From contig CM055107.1 of the NCBI GenBank assembly GCA_029204225.1, positions 17,692,551-17,756,550 of the forward strand: a DNA stretch of 64,000 bases. The letters are read 5' to 3'. How positions within the stretch are numbered: position 1 is the stretch's first letter; the number at the start of each line of letters is the position of its first letter. This stretch comes from Diphasiastrum complanatum. Its lineage: Eukaryota; Streptophyta; Lycopodiopsida; Lycopodiales; Lycopodiaceae. A program made the translations under genes and the position numbers. This document shows positions 14,590-24,654 of the stretch, piece after piece. The notes under the pieces are model-generated. The model was not told the origin of the DNA and ran no database searches. It saw only the letters and a program-made list of their open reading frames with translations.

Positions 14590-17500
14590 TAACGTATATC
14601 AAGTGCCCGTGGGCACAAAAGACAAAATACAATACATACAAAGTAGGAGCAAATTAGGCTCATGAGACCGATTTTGAATACTTAGGTACCACTTAGGAAG
14701 TTAACAAGTTCAAAAGCTTAGTGAGCACTTCGAATTATGTTATGATATAAATAAATGGCCCAAAACTAGTGGAATCTATGTCTTTGGCTCAGTTTTACTT
14801 TGTCTCCATGATTCATCTCCTATGAGCTTGAGGATAGATATAGACTATAGTTCATCATGATTCATCTCCTATGAGCTTGAGGATAGATATAGACTATAGT
14901 TCATGAGAGAATTAATTAGGTTGATGTAGAGGCCCAAACTAGGCTTAGGCAAGATGCATCTGATTCTAAATAGTTAGGGGCCTCTATTCCACATGAGAGT
15001 TTTCCAAGATCTAGATGAAGGCTGTATTGTTCGATTGTGGGGGATTGTTTCAATTAGTGACTTATGCTACTTGGGTCTACAAGCCATACCAAAAGATAAG
15101 AATATTTTAGCAGGTCACATATTCTTCAGGGAAAAGCACTGTCTTGGTGGCAGGATCTCCACTTGAAACCAAAAGCACATGTACAGATTTTTGAGAAGTT
15201 TGTTAAATCGTTTATTGACGATGGTATTTGCTATGGGTCCAATGCTAGCTAGATGTAGTTTGTATTGGGATTACTTGCAAATTATTATAACAAAGCATGT
15301 TGTTCTTGTTAGAGTGGCAATATGTATGGTATGAATCGACATCAGGGAAAAAACCCAAAGATGAGTTTTATGCAAAGGCTCAGACAAATAATTTTTGCTA
15401 CTAGTGTCGAACGTGAGGGCGCATTGCCAAGTATCACTCCCTCATTTAGTTAATAAATCTGACATTAGCATAGTAACCAAACGATTCAAACTGAGAAGAT
15501 TTGAATCGAAATTCAAATCAATTCAATAAAATCTCAAGGATTTAAATCACCCAACTTTTTTTCAATTCGACTCTTTAATCTTAACTGATCCGCTTCTTCT
15601 TCCACCTTCTTCCTACCCATTCTCCTCCCTCTTCCTTTCCCTTTTGCCTCTTTCTTTTATTTCTCCTCCCTTTCTGTTTTTTTTTTCTTTTCTTTTTCTT
15701 CACGCTCTCCTTCGCAACTTCAAATTTGCCGTTGTAGCATGCTATTTTGTTTAAAAAACGCTTGAAAGAAAAGGATGCAATATTTTTCCATGTAAAATGA
15801 ATTCTATTCTTAGCGAACTGGGTTGTCATGATTGGAACCAGAATCACGGTTCAATTTTGTTTGAATTGTAGAATCGCACTTCGAGAGATCAATAGTTTAT
15901 CGTAAGAATGCAAATGAACTGGAAGCATTGGACTACTTTGCGAGAGTGTTGTGGCTAGGAATTGGATGAACACCTATATGAAGATGAGATGTTGCAATGA
16001 AGTCGTCCAATGATGTTATTACTTGAATTAAGTCTCTATTGTAGACATGTTCTCTCTTTGAAGCAAAACATGTGGGTTGAAAATCTTGTGGATGAAAACT
16101 TCTTGGTTATGGCCTTGTGAAGTTTTTATAGCCACAACTTCAGCCACAAATGGAGTATCTGCTACTCACTAGATAACCTTGATTATAAAGTGTAACAATC
16201 GCGAGATGTGGCCCTTTCATTATAGGCAAAGAATCCTTTTGTGGGAAGGTTGCATTAGGAATCTTAGGTACATATAAAAGAGATCGCTGTGAATTTGGTT
16301 AATCATATTGATGTGAAATTTGAATGGGCTAAATTGTGCCCATGGACTTATTTGAGCAAGATATGTCCCGCTTTAAATAGTTATGTACTTGCTAGGGAGG
16401 TAACAAGTTAACCTAATCAATTAGACGTTCGAACATTAGTTAACAATCGTCAAAGGTTCAAAAACATGGCGGATCTAGGATCTTTGGGTCATTTGTGTTT
16501 TCTTGGAACTTGGATATTATCTTCATCTCCCACTCCCCCTATGAGCTACACAATTTGTGTGCCTTGCTATTCCTCGCAAGATCTTGCAAGCTCTAAATCA
16601 AGGTATTATCATTTGATTGACATTTATTTGTAATGAGTTATAGATCTAATAAGTTAGTGTCTGGGCACAAAAGACTTTGGTTATTGTACTTGATGTATAG
16701 TTTTTGAATTGAGAGTTCGTGAGTTCTTGCTAGAAGCTAGTTTAAAGAGTTTCATTGTAGAGAATTTCAACAATTTGGGAAGGGTTTGTTTACACAAAAA
16801 TTTGAATACTTATGCTGCTAGTGTGTTTGCAGAAATATGGTGATATGTAAGCTTTCTGGGGCTGTTGTAAAAAAGAATGAAGATTCCATTTGGAAGCATG
16901 TAATGGGGAAAAAGTTCCAAAAAAAATTGGGTAAGTTATTGTAAGGATTGAAATCAGATCAAATGACAAACTATGTATTGTAAGAATAATTATTTATATT
17001 GCATGACTGATTTTGTGTTATAATATTACGTTTGAACTTCTAAAATATATAGGTAAGATATCTAGTAAATTACAATTTCATTTGTTAAACAATATGCTAC
17101 GAAATCTGAAATTGGATAGTAAATTGAGAAATGTATCTTTTGGTTAAATAATTGAATTAGATAGGAATCATAGGATCTAACATCGCTTGAATTTAGCATG
17201 TCAAATTTTGATAGTTTCAATCAGTTAGATGTGTAATGCAAAAATTTTTGGCTTTTGGATGCATAGTACAAAGTTTTTCCAAGATAACAAGTTTATACAA
17301 GGAAGTAGGGTATATCTCAATAGAAATTTCAATCTATTAGGCCTTTAATTAGCTCCATAAGAAAATTGAAGTGAGCACAGAATTTGGCTTAGTCAGCATT
17401 TGCCATTACACTATATGCTTCCATTAAAAAGTGCATTTTAGCATGCAAAAGATCAAGCCAATACCTTGAAAGAGTAATCCATGCCATTTCCTAGACTATG

Positions 17501-20500
17501 AGTGGTGTTTTTTGTTATATTCAAGTAATATCCAAGTCTTAAGATTAATATGATATAAGGGTTCGAATTTTAATCTTTATATGATCATAACATGGATGCA
17601 GCCGAAGTTTCGTAATGCGTTTTTCTGTTTTTCGTAAAGAAAAAACATGTTGGAAAGCTTTTTGATGGTCTAGTTTGAAATGCATAAAGCATACATGTAG
17701 GTTTTTTGAAATGTATTTATCATACTAGTAATTTATACACTTAGGGTAAATGAGTCCCAAGAGGGTTTGTCCCATACAACTTCGCCAAGGGCCCGGTTAG
17801 TCTCAGATGTTGGTACAATAGTTTCGTAAATAAGAACATGTAGTATCACTTAAGATGCTTAGAAAGATCATAATCAATAGTTGTCGAATGACTAGCAAAA
17901 GATCCTATCTACACTATTCATGAGGCCCTTAAGGGAGAACTTTTAGGAAATTGCCAATTAGGGTTGTTGGATCCCAAGAGGGTTTGTCCTGTGCAACTTG
18001 GCCACTGGCCTGGTAAATCTCAGATGTTGGTACAATAGTATTTTGTCCTTATAGCATTTGCAACTTCATAAAATGAGTGGCAATGTTAGCACTAATAGGG
18101 CTAACAAAATGGAAGGCATACATGAGAAGCTCAGAAATATATAATCAAAAGTTAAGTACGAGCTTGTTATGGATGATAAATCTCAATAAACAAGTCGTGA
18201 ATGAACTATGAGTGGAAGATGCCAATCTATTGAGAAACTATTAGTATGGAAATGAATATCCATATTAGTCTTATTTCTTTAAGAATAATAGTAATAACAT
18301 TATTCTTACTATTGTTTAGCTAATTTTTTCAATAGTTTTCTCAAAAAAGCAAAATAATTTAAGTAAACGTAAAAAAGAAGAAATTGAAATTTTTGTTTTT
18401 GTGTTTTAAGAACCCTAAATTCCAGAATGCATTTCAGAACGTGCATCTATGAATCATAAGTTGATATGATATAGTGCAGTTTCTTAATACATGCAACACC
18501 ACACATACAATGAACATATTTGTTTGTTTACCAGTTTTTGTTGACATGTGGCATGCATGTGACACAAAATGTACATTTTTGGGCCACCAAGTAGAATATT
18601 TTGGGACTAGCCAATATTTTGGAACATGGGCTTGTGGATTCTTGCATATACTTATGACCAAATATTTCTTTTCTTGTTGGTTCAAGTTTCAATTATCTTC
18701 TTTGTAATTTTATACATTTCTACCTGTTATGGTCATCCTTACTTCTCCATATGCATGCCTTGCAAGTTGCAACCACTTTTGGAAATCACAACTATTTTTG
18801 ATGTTGTCTTATTAAGTTTAGATTGGATAAGACTATTTCGGCCTAAATTGGATTTCAACCTTCTAGATATAGCTAAATTGGATGCCAACCTTCTAAATAT
18901 AGCTAACTTGGTATAAATAAGGGCTAGAGATTATCATTTCTCAATTTGATAAGTTTGGTGTCTAGAGCTTTTTGTAGGGAACTTACATATTTTTTGGAAA
19001 TGTTGGTTGGAGAACCACCTAAGTTATCAATAGCCATTGATGTTGATTAAGTTTTCTTAGCTAGAAAATGCTTTGTGAATGTTGTTTGCTGTCTCTTTAC
19101 TTCATTTGATGCCAATATTTGTGATGAAGTTCACAACATAGTACTAAAGCATTTTTCTGCCTTATTTCAGAATCCAGATGCTGATTTTTTTTTCTTTGGT
19201 ATTTTTTTGTGACAAGATTTGGCGCACCTACAAAAGTAAGCAGCATGTTGATTAGAATTCTCTATCTATCAAAATTCATGGCAAAAATAACAATATTGGT
19301 CAAAGTGGATAAATTCTATTTCAATAGTGGATCTTTACATTCTTTGCTGCACAGCAAGTGCGACAAACTTTATGTCTCATCAATCAAACATCTCTATTTC
19401 ATGATGTTCCACTTTAAAGTCTTTGTATCAAAGAGGGTTTGCATGACAAAGGACAACCTATATTGAAATCGAGCATCTAGCTTTTGAAGGTATTCTCACA
19501 CTCCTATTGCTCTTTTTGCACGCTCATTTTGGCAACATATGTAGACAACTCTATTGGGATCTAGCTCCTATATTAGAGGGTTTCTATAGTGATTTTGTTT
19601 TTTACATGCTTGATGATTTTTCAACATTCATTTATCAAGATCTACTTCAATCCTTCATTAGCTTCTTATTACATGCATTTTTACTAGTGCTTTGGATCCA
19701 CTTATTACGATTTCCACCTTTTCAAAATCTTCACTAGCGGTTCTCATTTTTTTAATCACATTCTTCAGTAGCTTCAGGAATTTGCTTCCCGACTTGATCA
19801 ACTTGAGGCACAGATATTTCCTCCTCTAACATCCACATCTACTACCGTTAATCCACCTCTTTTTGAGGTTTCTCCTGCTCAATTTCCTTCCATTTACATT
19901 GTTATAGTGGCATCATTTAGTTTCAGTATTAGCATCCTATTGTCAGGAATTAATGGTTAATTAATTACTTGTAGAGGCCAGCCTGCGTGCTAGAAGGCCT
20001 ATTTCTAGTTTAGTATAAGTACTATCTATTTTTAGTATAGGTACTTAAGTTAGTACCAATTTTGCTAGAATAGTATAGAAATCTATTTTAACTAAGATAG
20101 CATAGATTTCTATTGTTAAGACTTCATAATTAGCATTCCAATTGCTATTGTAGGAGGATAGCTTTTGCTTTTGAGTATGGGCAGTCTCTATAAGAGCAGA
20201 TGGGCGCCCGCCTCCATTTTATGAAGCATAGCTTCTTGCAGTCTCCCTTCTTCAGATTGTGATTGATGTTTTGCGTGAGTACTAATAAGATTAGTCTACT
20301 CTGATTTGTGAATCACTACGATTCTAACATCTATTTGATATTGTTGTTAGTGGACATGCACTTTTATTTGTATTTGATAGGGTCATGACCTATATTTCAC
20401 ATGGTTCCTAATTGGGACCCTAATAATTGAGCTTCATATTTCCCTCCAGTTAATAGAAGGGGGTAAACTTTTGATTAATATAAATAGTCACTAAGGCTTC

Positions 20501-22661
20501 TCATTTGGTAGCTTGTTATTTTGGAGATCTCTCCCACTATTGCTCAAGTATAGCTTTAGCCTTAAACATCTATGACATTCAGGTTATGTTCTCAGATAGG
20601 GAACCTTATTTGTTGTCATTTATGTCTATTGTTCATGATGTGATGCTATATCTGTGATGTGTGTTCATAACTATGCATACCCATATACTAACATTTTTAC
20701 TGCAGCTTCTCGTTTAGTAGGACATTTCTAGTCAGAGCCATTTTGTTGCATACGATTTGGGTTGTACATGCTATCGCATTCTTGGTCTATTTGACCAGCT
20801 TTGGATGCATTTGCTCTAGTTAACGCTAATGGTGAACAATGCCCTTTGTCCTTACAGATTGTTAGGTGCCCTGATTATCATACTTATGTCTTTATGTGGC
20901 CTTGGTCCATACAACTAGCTTGATACAAATATATTCAAAACTTCATACTCAAAGGACTTTTTGCAAGGTATGATCCTTACGAATCCTACCTATGGCATTC
21001 ATGGACCATCCTTATAGTCTATCAAACCTTTAAGTTACTATTCCTCGGTAGTGGTTTACGCTTTTCATTTTCTGGCCTTTGCTTCAACATAGTTACTTCT
21101 GCAACTATTTATTCATACTTTGTACTTTTGTGATTTGTATTCGGCAATGATATTTACTGATACCATATGCACTTTTTAGTTATATTACTGTGTATTTGTC
21201 ACTGGTTGATTTTTCCCTACTGCTGTGTATGAGGTTTCAAACATTTGGAGCATTTTACCAAATGTTCAAAGTGCATGTCAAACATTATTTGCTTCAACAT
21301 TTCAAAGGTTTGGTCTTCCTTGGGTTCCATAAGTTATACTTTGGACACTGACCTTTATGAAGCGAAATTTTGATCACATTTTCATTAAGCCAAGTAATCG
21401 TTCTGGTCTGTATAGACGTTTCTTACACTTAGTTAGCAAAAGTTACTATCATGGAACATTCATATGTAGTCCTTTGAGACTCATGGTGCTTTGGCTTGTG
21501 CATCTCTGAGACATCTATACCTTTTGGATAAATAGTTTCTTGCTGAACATTGCACTTAGTTTGTACTTTCTATAAACACTCATAATAAAGTATGCTTTTT
21601 GAGTAGACAGAAGAAGAAGAGGCGAAAAAATTCATGCCATCCATGTTGATGAGTGATCGAGGACTTGAAGGTGCTTCGATTAGTGAATCAGTGCGCAAAC
21701 CTGAGAACGATGGAAGTGAGGAGAATGAAAATATTGTCAGTAAGAACAAGGGAAAAAAAAAATTGAGCAAGGAGGGGAATTTAAAAAACGAAACAGCAGC
21801 TTCACGTGTTGAAGATAATATAAATCAGGATGAGGAACCTAATTTCTGGATACCTCCACTGGGTGATCGGTGGGACTTTGATTGTGGAGGAGGTCGATGG
21901 ACTGCTAGTGATGATCAAGTAACAAGTCTTAAGATTGAACAGACGAACAAAGGATGCCAAGTTGAATGCGGTATTAAAGTTGTAGATAATAAAGGTATTA
22001 CATTTACCCTTTTATTTATCTCTTCTTGTTTTATTTGTTACATGATCCGTTCTTTTGTTCACAGGAGAAGGTTGTTCCTGCTACATTTTACCAACAATGT
22101 CAAATTTTGAGGATTTTTGACTAAGTTTTTGCCATGTTAAACCTAATAATGTATCAAAGGAAATGACTAGGAGTAGAATTATTTGAAACAATAAGTTTTT
22201 CAAGAAGTGCTATGTTGTTGAGGACCACCTTTTCTCTTCTCGAGGTTTGGGCTTCAAATTCACTCCACCACAGAGAGGAGATACAAAGAGTAGGAAATGG
22301 TTAGGAACAACAAACTGCTGCTATTTGATTTTGAGCATTTTCTTTGTTAGGGATGGAAGTTGGAATGGAAGGGGACTCTGAGAATGAGGTTGGCAGTGAT
22401 TCTGAGGCTGAAATCATTAGGTATGGGCTTTCAGTACCTTTTGAAGCACATACAAAGGGGAAAATTATTTGGACATTCAATCTTGTCTTTCATCTTCCTG
22501 TTTTACTTCTGTATTTTGAATTTCAATTTTTCATCTTCCTGTCTACGATTGATTCTCTCAATAAAATCTAGGCTATTTTTTGCAGGATGAAGCGGTTGTC
22601 TTTGAGTAGGCGGTCGAGCAAATCTGCTAATTTGAAGAAGAAACGCAGGATAAAGCAATGA
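1178..22661 (+). CDS. SURF2: Surfeit locus protein 2 homologue (five exons)
   Basis: The exons are 1178-1431, 16833-16930, 21611-21994, 22351-22420 and 22586-22661 (stop TGA). They join in phase to 882 nt, or 293 residues, close to the usual length of plant SURF2. Exon 1 carries the first conserved block, with GRVRCVETGHEMP at about residues 34-46. Exon 2 carries the second, running from CKLSG (90-94) to IWKHVMGKKF (104-113). Exon 3 is acidic and charged and carries FWIPPLGDRWDFDCGGGRW at about 196-214. Exon 5 gives a basic C-terminus starting RMKRLSLS. Split codons match at every junction (AG|A, G|AA, G|GG, AG|G). Intron 1 begins GC (CAG|GCAAGA); introns 2-4 begin GT and all end AG. The ATG was chosen because it opens the conserved frame just after the GA-rich leader. 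The family is poorly characterised; animal SURF2 is nucleolar and linked to 5S RNP and ribosome biogenesis. The gene looks intact; expression cannot be judged. Confidence 0.9.
1560..2640. other. Unannotated start of SURF2 intron 1
   Basis: AT-rich intronic sequence. I see no gene, repeat array or recognisable mobile element in it. Confidence 0.5.
2695..3340 (-). mobile_element. LINE 3' fragment, CT-tailed
   Basis: Read on the - strand, this is the 3' end of a LINE. A piece of the C-terminal cysteine finger of ORF2 comes first (EEHFIFRCPEYYEIRGRY, then YEDPRCVALM). A 3' untranslated part follows, with the hairpin ATGCCTTTTGGCAT (complement at 2793-2806), then a TTAATAAAGCTT segment and a (CT)n tail of about 60 bp (2695-2753). 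The 5' truncation point abuts the tail of the next LINE copy at 3341. The family assignment rests on the finger motif shared with the copies at 3642-4061 and 10041-10397. Confidence 0.7.
3341..4052 (-). mobile_element. LINE 3' fragment, CT-tailed (second copy)
   Basis: Same family and orientation as the copy just to its left. The - strand encodes a cysteine finger (CQRCSLDEVESQEHFIFRCP) and a stretch beginning YHCLFRNTPVTLRSLLAYED. Then come a mutated hairpin (complement at 3375-3388) and a short CT tail (3341-3353). It is 5'-truncated before the reverse transcriptase, so it is a dead copy. Confidence 0.7.
4052..4300. repeat. Tandem duplication, period about 147 bp
   Basis: A block starting AACAAGTCAAAAACTAGAAC at 4052 recurs at 4199. 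Both contain the segments CATAATGTCTAAATC and AAGATGGTGCATAGACC. There are two units and no coding signal. Confidence 0.8.
4525..6103 (-). pseudogene. LINE ORF2 relic (endonuclease and reverse transcriptase)
   Basis: On the - strand a broken LINE ORF2 can be followed. An endonuclease part is at about 5990-5650: NDDFDAKT resembles the GDFNART motif of AP-endonuclease-like LINE nucleases, and WPVSGGFSRHP...GGHSVVDHL resembles the nuclease C-terminus. RT pieces follow at about 5100-4800 (MVLVAIKKMSTSQAHDAKN and LNQA-like motifs) and 4770-4525 (DHIITLRFIIEQARYR, then CCFVNFKKVFNSIPR, the first RT catalytic block with the Asp replaced). Many stops and frameshifts show long decay. The homology is from family motifs; exact borders are uncertain. 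Confidence 0.65.
6104..6480. other. Unannotated intronic DNA
   Basis: AT-rich; I see nothing identifiable apart from short T-rich runs with repeated TTTTTGGGCC-like words at 6200-6320. Confidence 0.5.
6500..7500 (-). pseudogene. Open segments of unknown origin, possibly LINE ORF1
   Basis: The - strand carries open stretches at 7396-7046 (116 codons; Ser/Lys-rich, with a GRGPWASFFKSDDGKTLP motif), 7500-7303 and 6732-6511. They lie upstream, in the same orientation, of the LINE ORF2 relic at 6103-4525, where an ORF1 would be expected. I do not recognise a domain, so an ORF1 identity is inference from position only. Confidence 0.25.
7520..9590. other. Unannotated intronic DNA, possible LTR-like stretch on the - strand
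   Basis: No gene is recognisable. On the - strand a TATA-like CTATAAATGGAGG (about 9346-9358) is followed downstream by CT-rich sequence. A GATGGGCTGTA word at about 9184 recurs at about 14065, in a second stretch that also has a TATA-like box on the - strand. This hints at related LTR or promoter remains, but no termini were found. Confidence 0.25.
9593..11018 (-). mobile_element. 5'-truncated LINE: end of ORF2 plus CT tail
   Basis: On the - strand ORF2 starts abruptly at about 11018 with SLVQLERFCFRR and runs through the post-RT region (YAAEVWCAGL..., then WQGQLGVKPDYYRTHF). It ends with the cysteine finger at 10397-10041 (FCQLCSLSMVEIEEHFLFTC) and YEDPRCVALMIREM. A 3' untranslated part follows, with the hairpin ATGCCTTTTGGCAT (complement at 9679-9692) and TTAATAAAGCTTTC. 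A (CT)n tail at 9593-9640 closes it. Stops and frame changes show it is inactive. It is the best preserved 3' half of this LINE family in the window. Confidence 0.75.
11019..11830. repeat. Inverted repeat of LINE ORF1-like segments
   Basis: The left arm (about 11019-11360, coding on -) and the right arm (about 11500-11830, coding on +) are reverse complements with moderate divergence. Both encode DLTFIQ(F/V)QERKK...RQEALST followed by KRL(I)...RDGAI and PIVNK, ending in a stop codon. The spacing of DLT, RKK and the basic stretch resembles the C-terminal part of plant or animal LINE ORF1-type proteins. The arms lead outward into LINE ORF2 or tail sequence on both sides. Confidence 0.65.
11866..11959 (+). 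mobile_element. LINE 3' terminus with CT tail
   Basis: On the + strand the family's 3' hairpin (ATGCCTTTGGCAT, 11867-11879) is followed by GGAAAAGACATTAATGAAGC and a (CT)n tail to 11959. It directly follows the ORF1-like segment, so most of ORF2 is missing here, and it directly precedes a second, 5'-truncated LINE copy. Confidence 0.7.
11960..13160 (+). pseudogene. 5'-truncated LINE ORF2 relic
   Basis: Begins immediately after the CT tail of the preceding LINE. The + strand reads LQRQLDCLHTFCT, a KTKI-like motif, then LTFDGQPLEVVSSYTYLGV at about 12095-12150, and SLVQLERFCFRKSIRDARSK. The post-RT region follows (YRAYCDRTWRRQLGVKPNY, ending 12741). The last part reaches YEDPRCVALMI at about 13030-13070. 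Frameshifts and stops are frequent. No hairpin or CT tail was found at its 3' side, so it is either truncated or decayed there. Confidence 0.7.
13161..14530. other. Unannotated intronic DNA
   Basis: No gene is seen. A TATA-like CTATTTATACATGACG lies on the - strand at about 14337-14352, followed downstream (lower coordinates) by a CT-rich leader. The layout resembles 9.0-9.6 kb, so it may be an LTR remnant. Confidence 0.25.
14535..14640 (-). mobile_element. Second LINE-type 3' end with CT tail
   Basis: On the - strand a different 3' end reads TTGTGCCCACGGGCACTTGA. It contains the hairpin TGCCCACGGGCA, then ATACGTTAATAAT and a (CT)n tail of about 50 bp (14535-14585). The build is the same as the other LINE tails (stem-loop, TTAATAA, CT repeat) with a different stem sequence, so this looks like a sister family. 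No coding part was seen. Confidence 0.5.
14808..14903. repeat. Tandem duplication, two 48 bp units
   Basis: Two adjacent near-identical units start CATGATTCATCTCC at 14808 and 14856. Recent slippage or duplication within intron 1. Confidence 0.9.
15000..15470 (+). pseudogene. LTR retrotransposon gag fragment
   Basis: The + strand at 15127-15240 reads QGKALSWWQDLHLKPKAHV followed by IFEKFVKSFIDDG. This is the conserved core of plant retrotransposon gag (a WW motif after GKAL, then the F..F.K.F segment), most like Ty3/gypsy gag. The frame is broken on both sides. No LTRs or pol were found next to it. Confidence 0.6.
15480..16832. other. Unannotated 3' part of SURF2 intron 1
   Basis: AT-rich DNA with a C/T-rich stretch at 15590-15710. 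I see no gene or element before the SURF2 exon 2 acceptor. Confidence 0.5.
19941..20329 (+). mobile_element. Solo LTR
   Basis: A 389 bp block starts TGTCAGGAATTAATGG and ends CACTACGATTCTAACA, that is TG...CA. It is flanked by CCTAT and TCTAT, a near-match 5 bp target duplication. A TATA-like CTATAAGAGCAG lies about two-thirds through. The same sequence recurs inverted at 54829-55228. No internal retroelement sequence is attached, so it is a solo LTR left by recombination. The family cannot be named from the LTR alone. Confidence 0.75.
20330..21610. other. Unannotated 3' part of SURF2 intron 2
   Basis: AT-rich, with no recognisable gene or element before exon 3. Confidence 0.5.
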
Positions 22662-23760
22662 GGCAGTCTGTTTTTTAACATCATTCAAGATCACTGGTTC
22701 ATGTTTTGGATTCCAGGTATTAGCTCATTGTAATAAGATTCTTTGAATATGTTGTGATCACACGTAAGTGACAAAATAGACTGAGCAGGGCTCACCATTT
22801 TAGCTCAAGTCATTTCTGCAAGTTTGAAAGCATGACAGCTAAGAAAGATGTGGAAAAACATTTTCGTAGTTGGCATTTACCTTCAGACATGAAATAAAGT
22901 GGCTGATTCGAGTTTTGCTGGTTATCAGAAGATTCAAATCTGAGGAGATTTGAAACGAGATTCAAAAGTTTGAAATCTCTTTTGAAGATTCACATAGAGC
23001 AAAGTGAAATTGCAGTAACATCCTGTTAAAATCTTGAAAACATATTTCCAACAGTGGTAACTGATAATTAAAATGTTAAATGTCTGTTTATCTTCCTGTA
23101 ATTGATGCCTGCATGAGTTGTTCCTGTTTGAAGCAACCATAAACAAATTTTGAATTTTAAGCTGAGATTAGCGGCTTGACTTAAATTTTGATGTCTTACT
23201 ATAAGCTTGTTGGTGTATGTTGGACGGAGGCTGCTGTCGATGCTCAATATTTTGCTTTCTTAAATCTGTAGTGAAGTTGCCTAGTTCTTTTCTTGTGGAG
23301 TACAAAAAATTTCAAGGTATTTTGCTTGAAATGAAGATTGTTGATCTTTCTACAAACTGGAGGATCCATCAGTTTTTTCAATTTTTATATACGTGGTTGG
23401 TTGCAAGCAAAGAAAGGCTGCTATTTTATAAAAATAGTAGCACATTTTGCATTGATATATTTTTCAACCACTGGTTTTTATTTCTTAATAAATCCCCTTG
23501 ATTCAAAGGGTAGATTGTAAACGAAGTGATGCTTTTTTCATATTCACTTCACTGCAAATCTGACAGGTGATACTGCCTTATAATGTCCTGTTTATGTAAA
23601 TTTGTGCTGTTTTTTAAGTACCCTCTGAGTGTCACCCTTAACCCTGGAAACAGTGTTGGAAGCAAATTTTTGCTACATAAAAGTAATACTGGACTCTGCT
23701 GGACTGGCCGGATCTGCTGGAAGAGAAATACCCACAGATAACGTGGCTTCACTGTACAGG
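22662..23760 (+). other. Downstream region of SURF2 (3' UTR and intergenic)
   Basis: It begins at the SURF2 stop. No clear gene is present. AATAAA-like words occur, but I cannot place the poly(A) site with confidence. Confidence 0.4.
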
Positions 23761-23766
23761 CTGTGA

Positions 23767-24018
23767 AGGGCCTGTATCATTTCCCTGAACCAATGCTCTT
23801 ATGGGGAAGCCATACCTGACAAAATATTCATGACAGGAGGATACTAAATCTTTCAAGATTAAGTATGTGATAGGTTGCATCAAAAACCTGCAAGGGCCTC
23901 TATCATTTCCGTGAACCAATGCTTTTATGGGGAAGCCGTACCTGACAAAATATTCATGACAGAGGATACTAAAGCTTTCAAGATTTAATATGTAATAGGT
24001 TGCATCTAAAAATTGCAA
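23767..24018. repeat. Tandem duplication, two 126 bp units
   Basis: GGGCCTGTATCATTTCC at 23767 recurs as GGGCCTCTATCATTTCC at 23893, followed by matching sequence through AATATTCATGACAG and GATAGGTTGCATC. The unit length is a multiple of three, so a repeated - strand open frame of 99 codons results. I do not regard it as a gene. Confidence 0.85.
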
Positions 24019-24654
24019 GCTATAGGGCATGACACTTTGAACACGCATATTTTGTGTGATATTTCAAAGGCAAAAATTCCGAACCTACAGTCTGTATTCT
24101 TGCTGTATGTAGGAAATATTGTACCTATTTACCACTTCTTGACTATATGAACGAATAAGCTGCAATGCTTTTTGAATTAATCAAAAGGGAAAAGCCATGA
24201 TTGTGGACATTGGTAAACATGAGGATCGTCCCTTTACGTTAGTTGAATCTCATCAACAAAATACATAGAGACAAGCTAGTACCATGAAGAATCTTTTTTG
24301 TTGGGGAATGCTCTTTTGGTCTTTTCTCCATTTGGAAGGATAGATTGTTATTTGAGAATTATGTGAAAGCATCATTTCATAAGGTCATAGAGGTAGATTT
24401 GCAAGGTATAATATTGGACTACACCTTGGTGCAGTTGGGAGATGAGACCTGTTGATATGAGTTTGTCGAAGGTTACGAAAGTTTATAATGTACAATAATT
24501 TACGATGGAATAATATTCTAGATTGATTGTTTGTTTTAAAGTTACATTGAAGTTTGGAAATGTAGGATCAAGGGTTGTAGTATGCAATAAAAAGCATCAC
24601 AACAAAGAATGATGGAGCATATAAAAGTGGGCATTTAATAAGAAGGTAGTCTTG

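Larger units (their letters stand above)
1432..16832 (+). other. SURF2 intron 1 (about 15.4 kb, GC-AG)
   Basis: The boundaries come from the split AG|A arginine codon between exons 1 and 2. The donor is GC (GCAAGA) and the acceptor is TTTGCAG. The intron carries at least four CT/GA-tailed LINE pieces, a more complete LINE EN-RT relic and a retroelement gag piece. No further SURF2 exon was seen inside it, and none is needed for the reading frame. Confidence 0.85.
16931..21610 (+). other. SURF2 intron 2 (about 4.7 kb, GT-AG)
   Basis: Starts GTAAGT right after the exon 2 codon base G and ends GTAGACAG before AA, giving a GAA codon across the junction. It contains the solo LTR at 19941-20329 and a dispersed 70 bp duplication (17754-17826 and 17970-18040, both with CCCAAGAGGGTTTGTCC and CTCAGATGTTGGTACAATAG). 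I recognise no other gene. Confidence 0.8.

Noticed and set aside
19209-19737. Two + strand open stretches (85 and 76 codons) in SURF2 intron 2
   Set aside because: No recognisable motif, AT-rich composition like the surroundings, and no splice-phase support as SURF2 exons.
23749-24048. 99-codon - strand frame with repeated motif
   Set aside because: It is a by-product of a 126 bp tandem duplication and matches no family I know.
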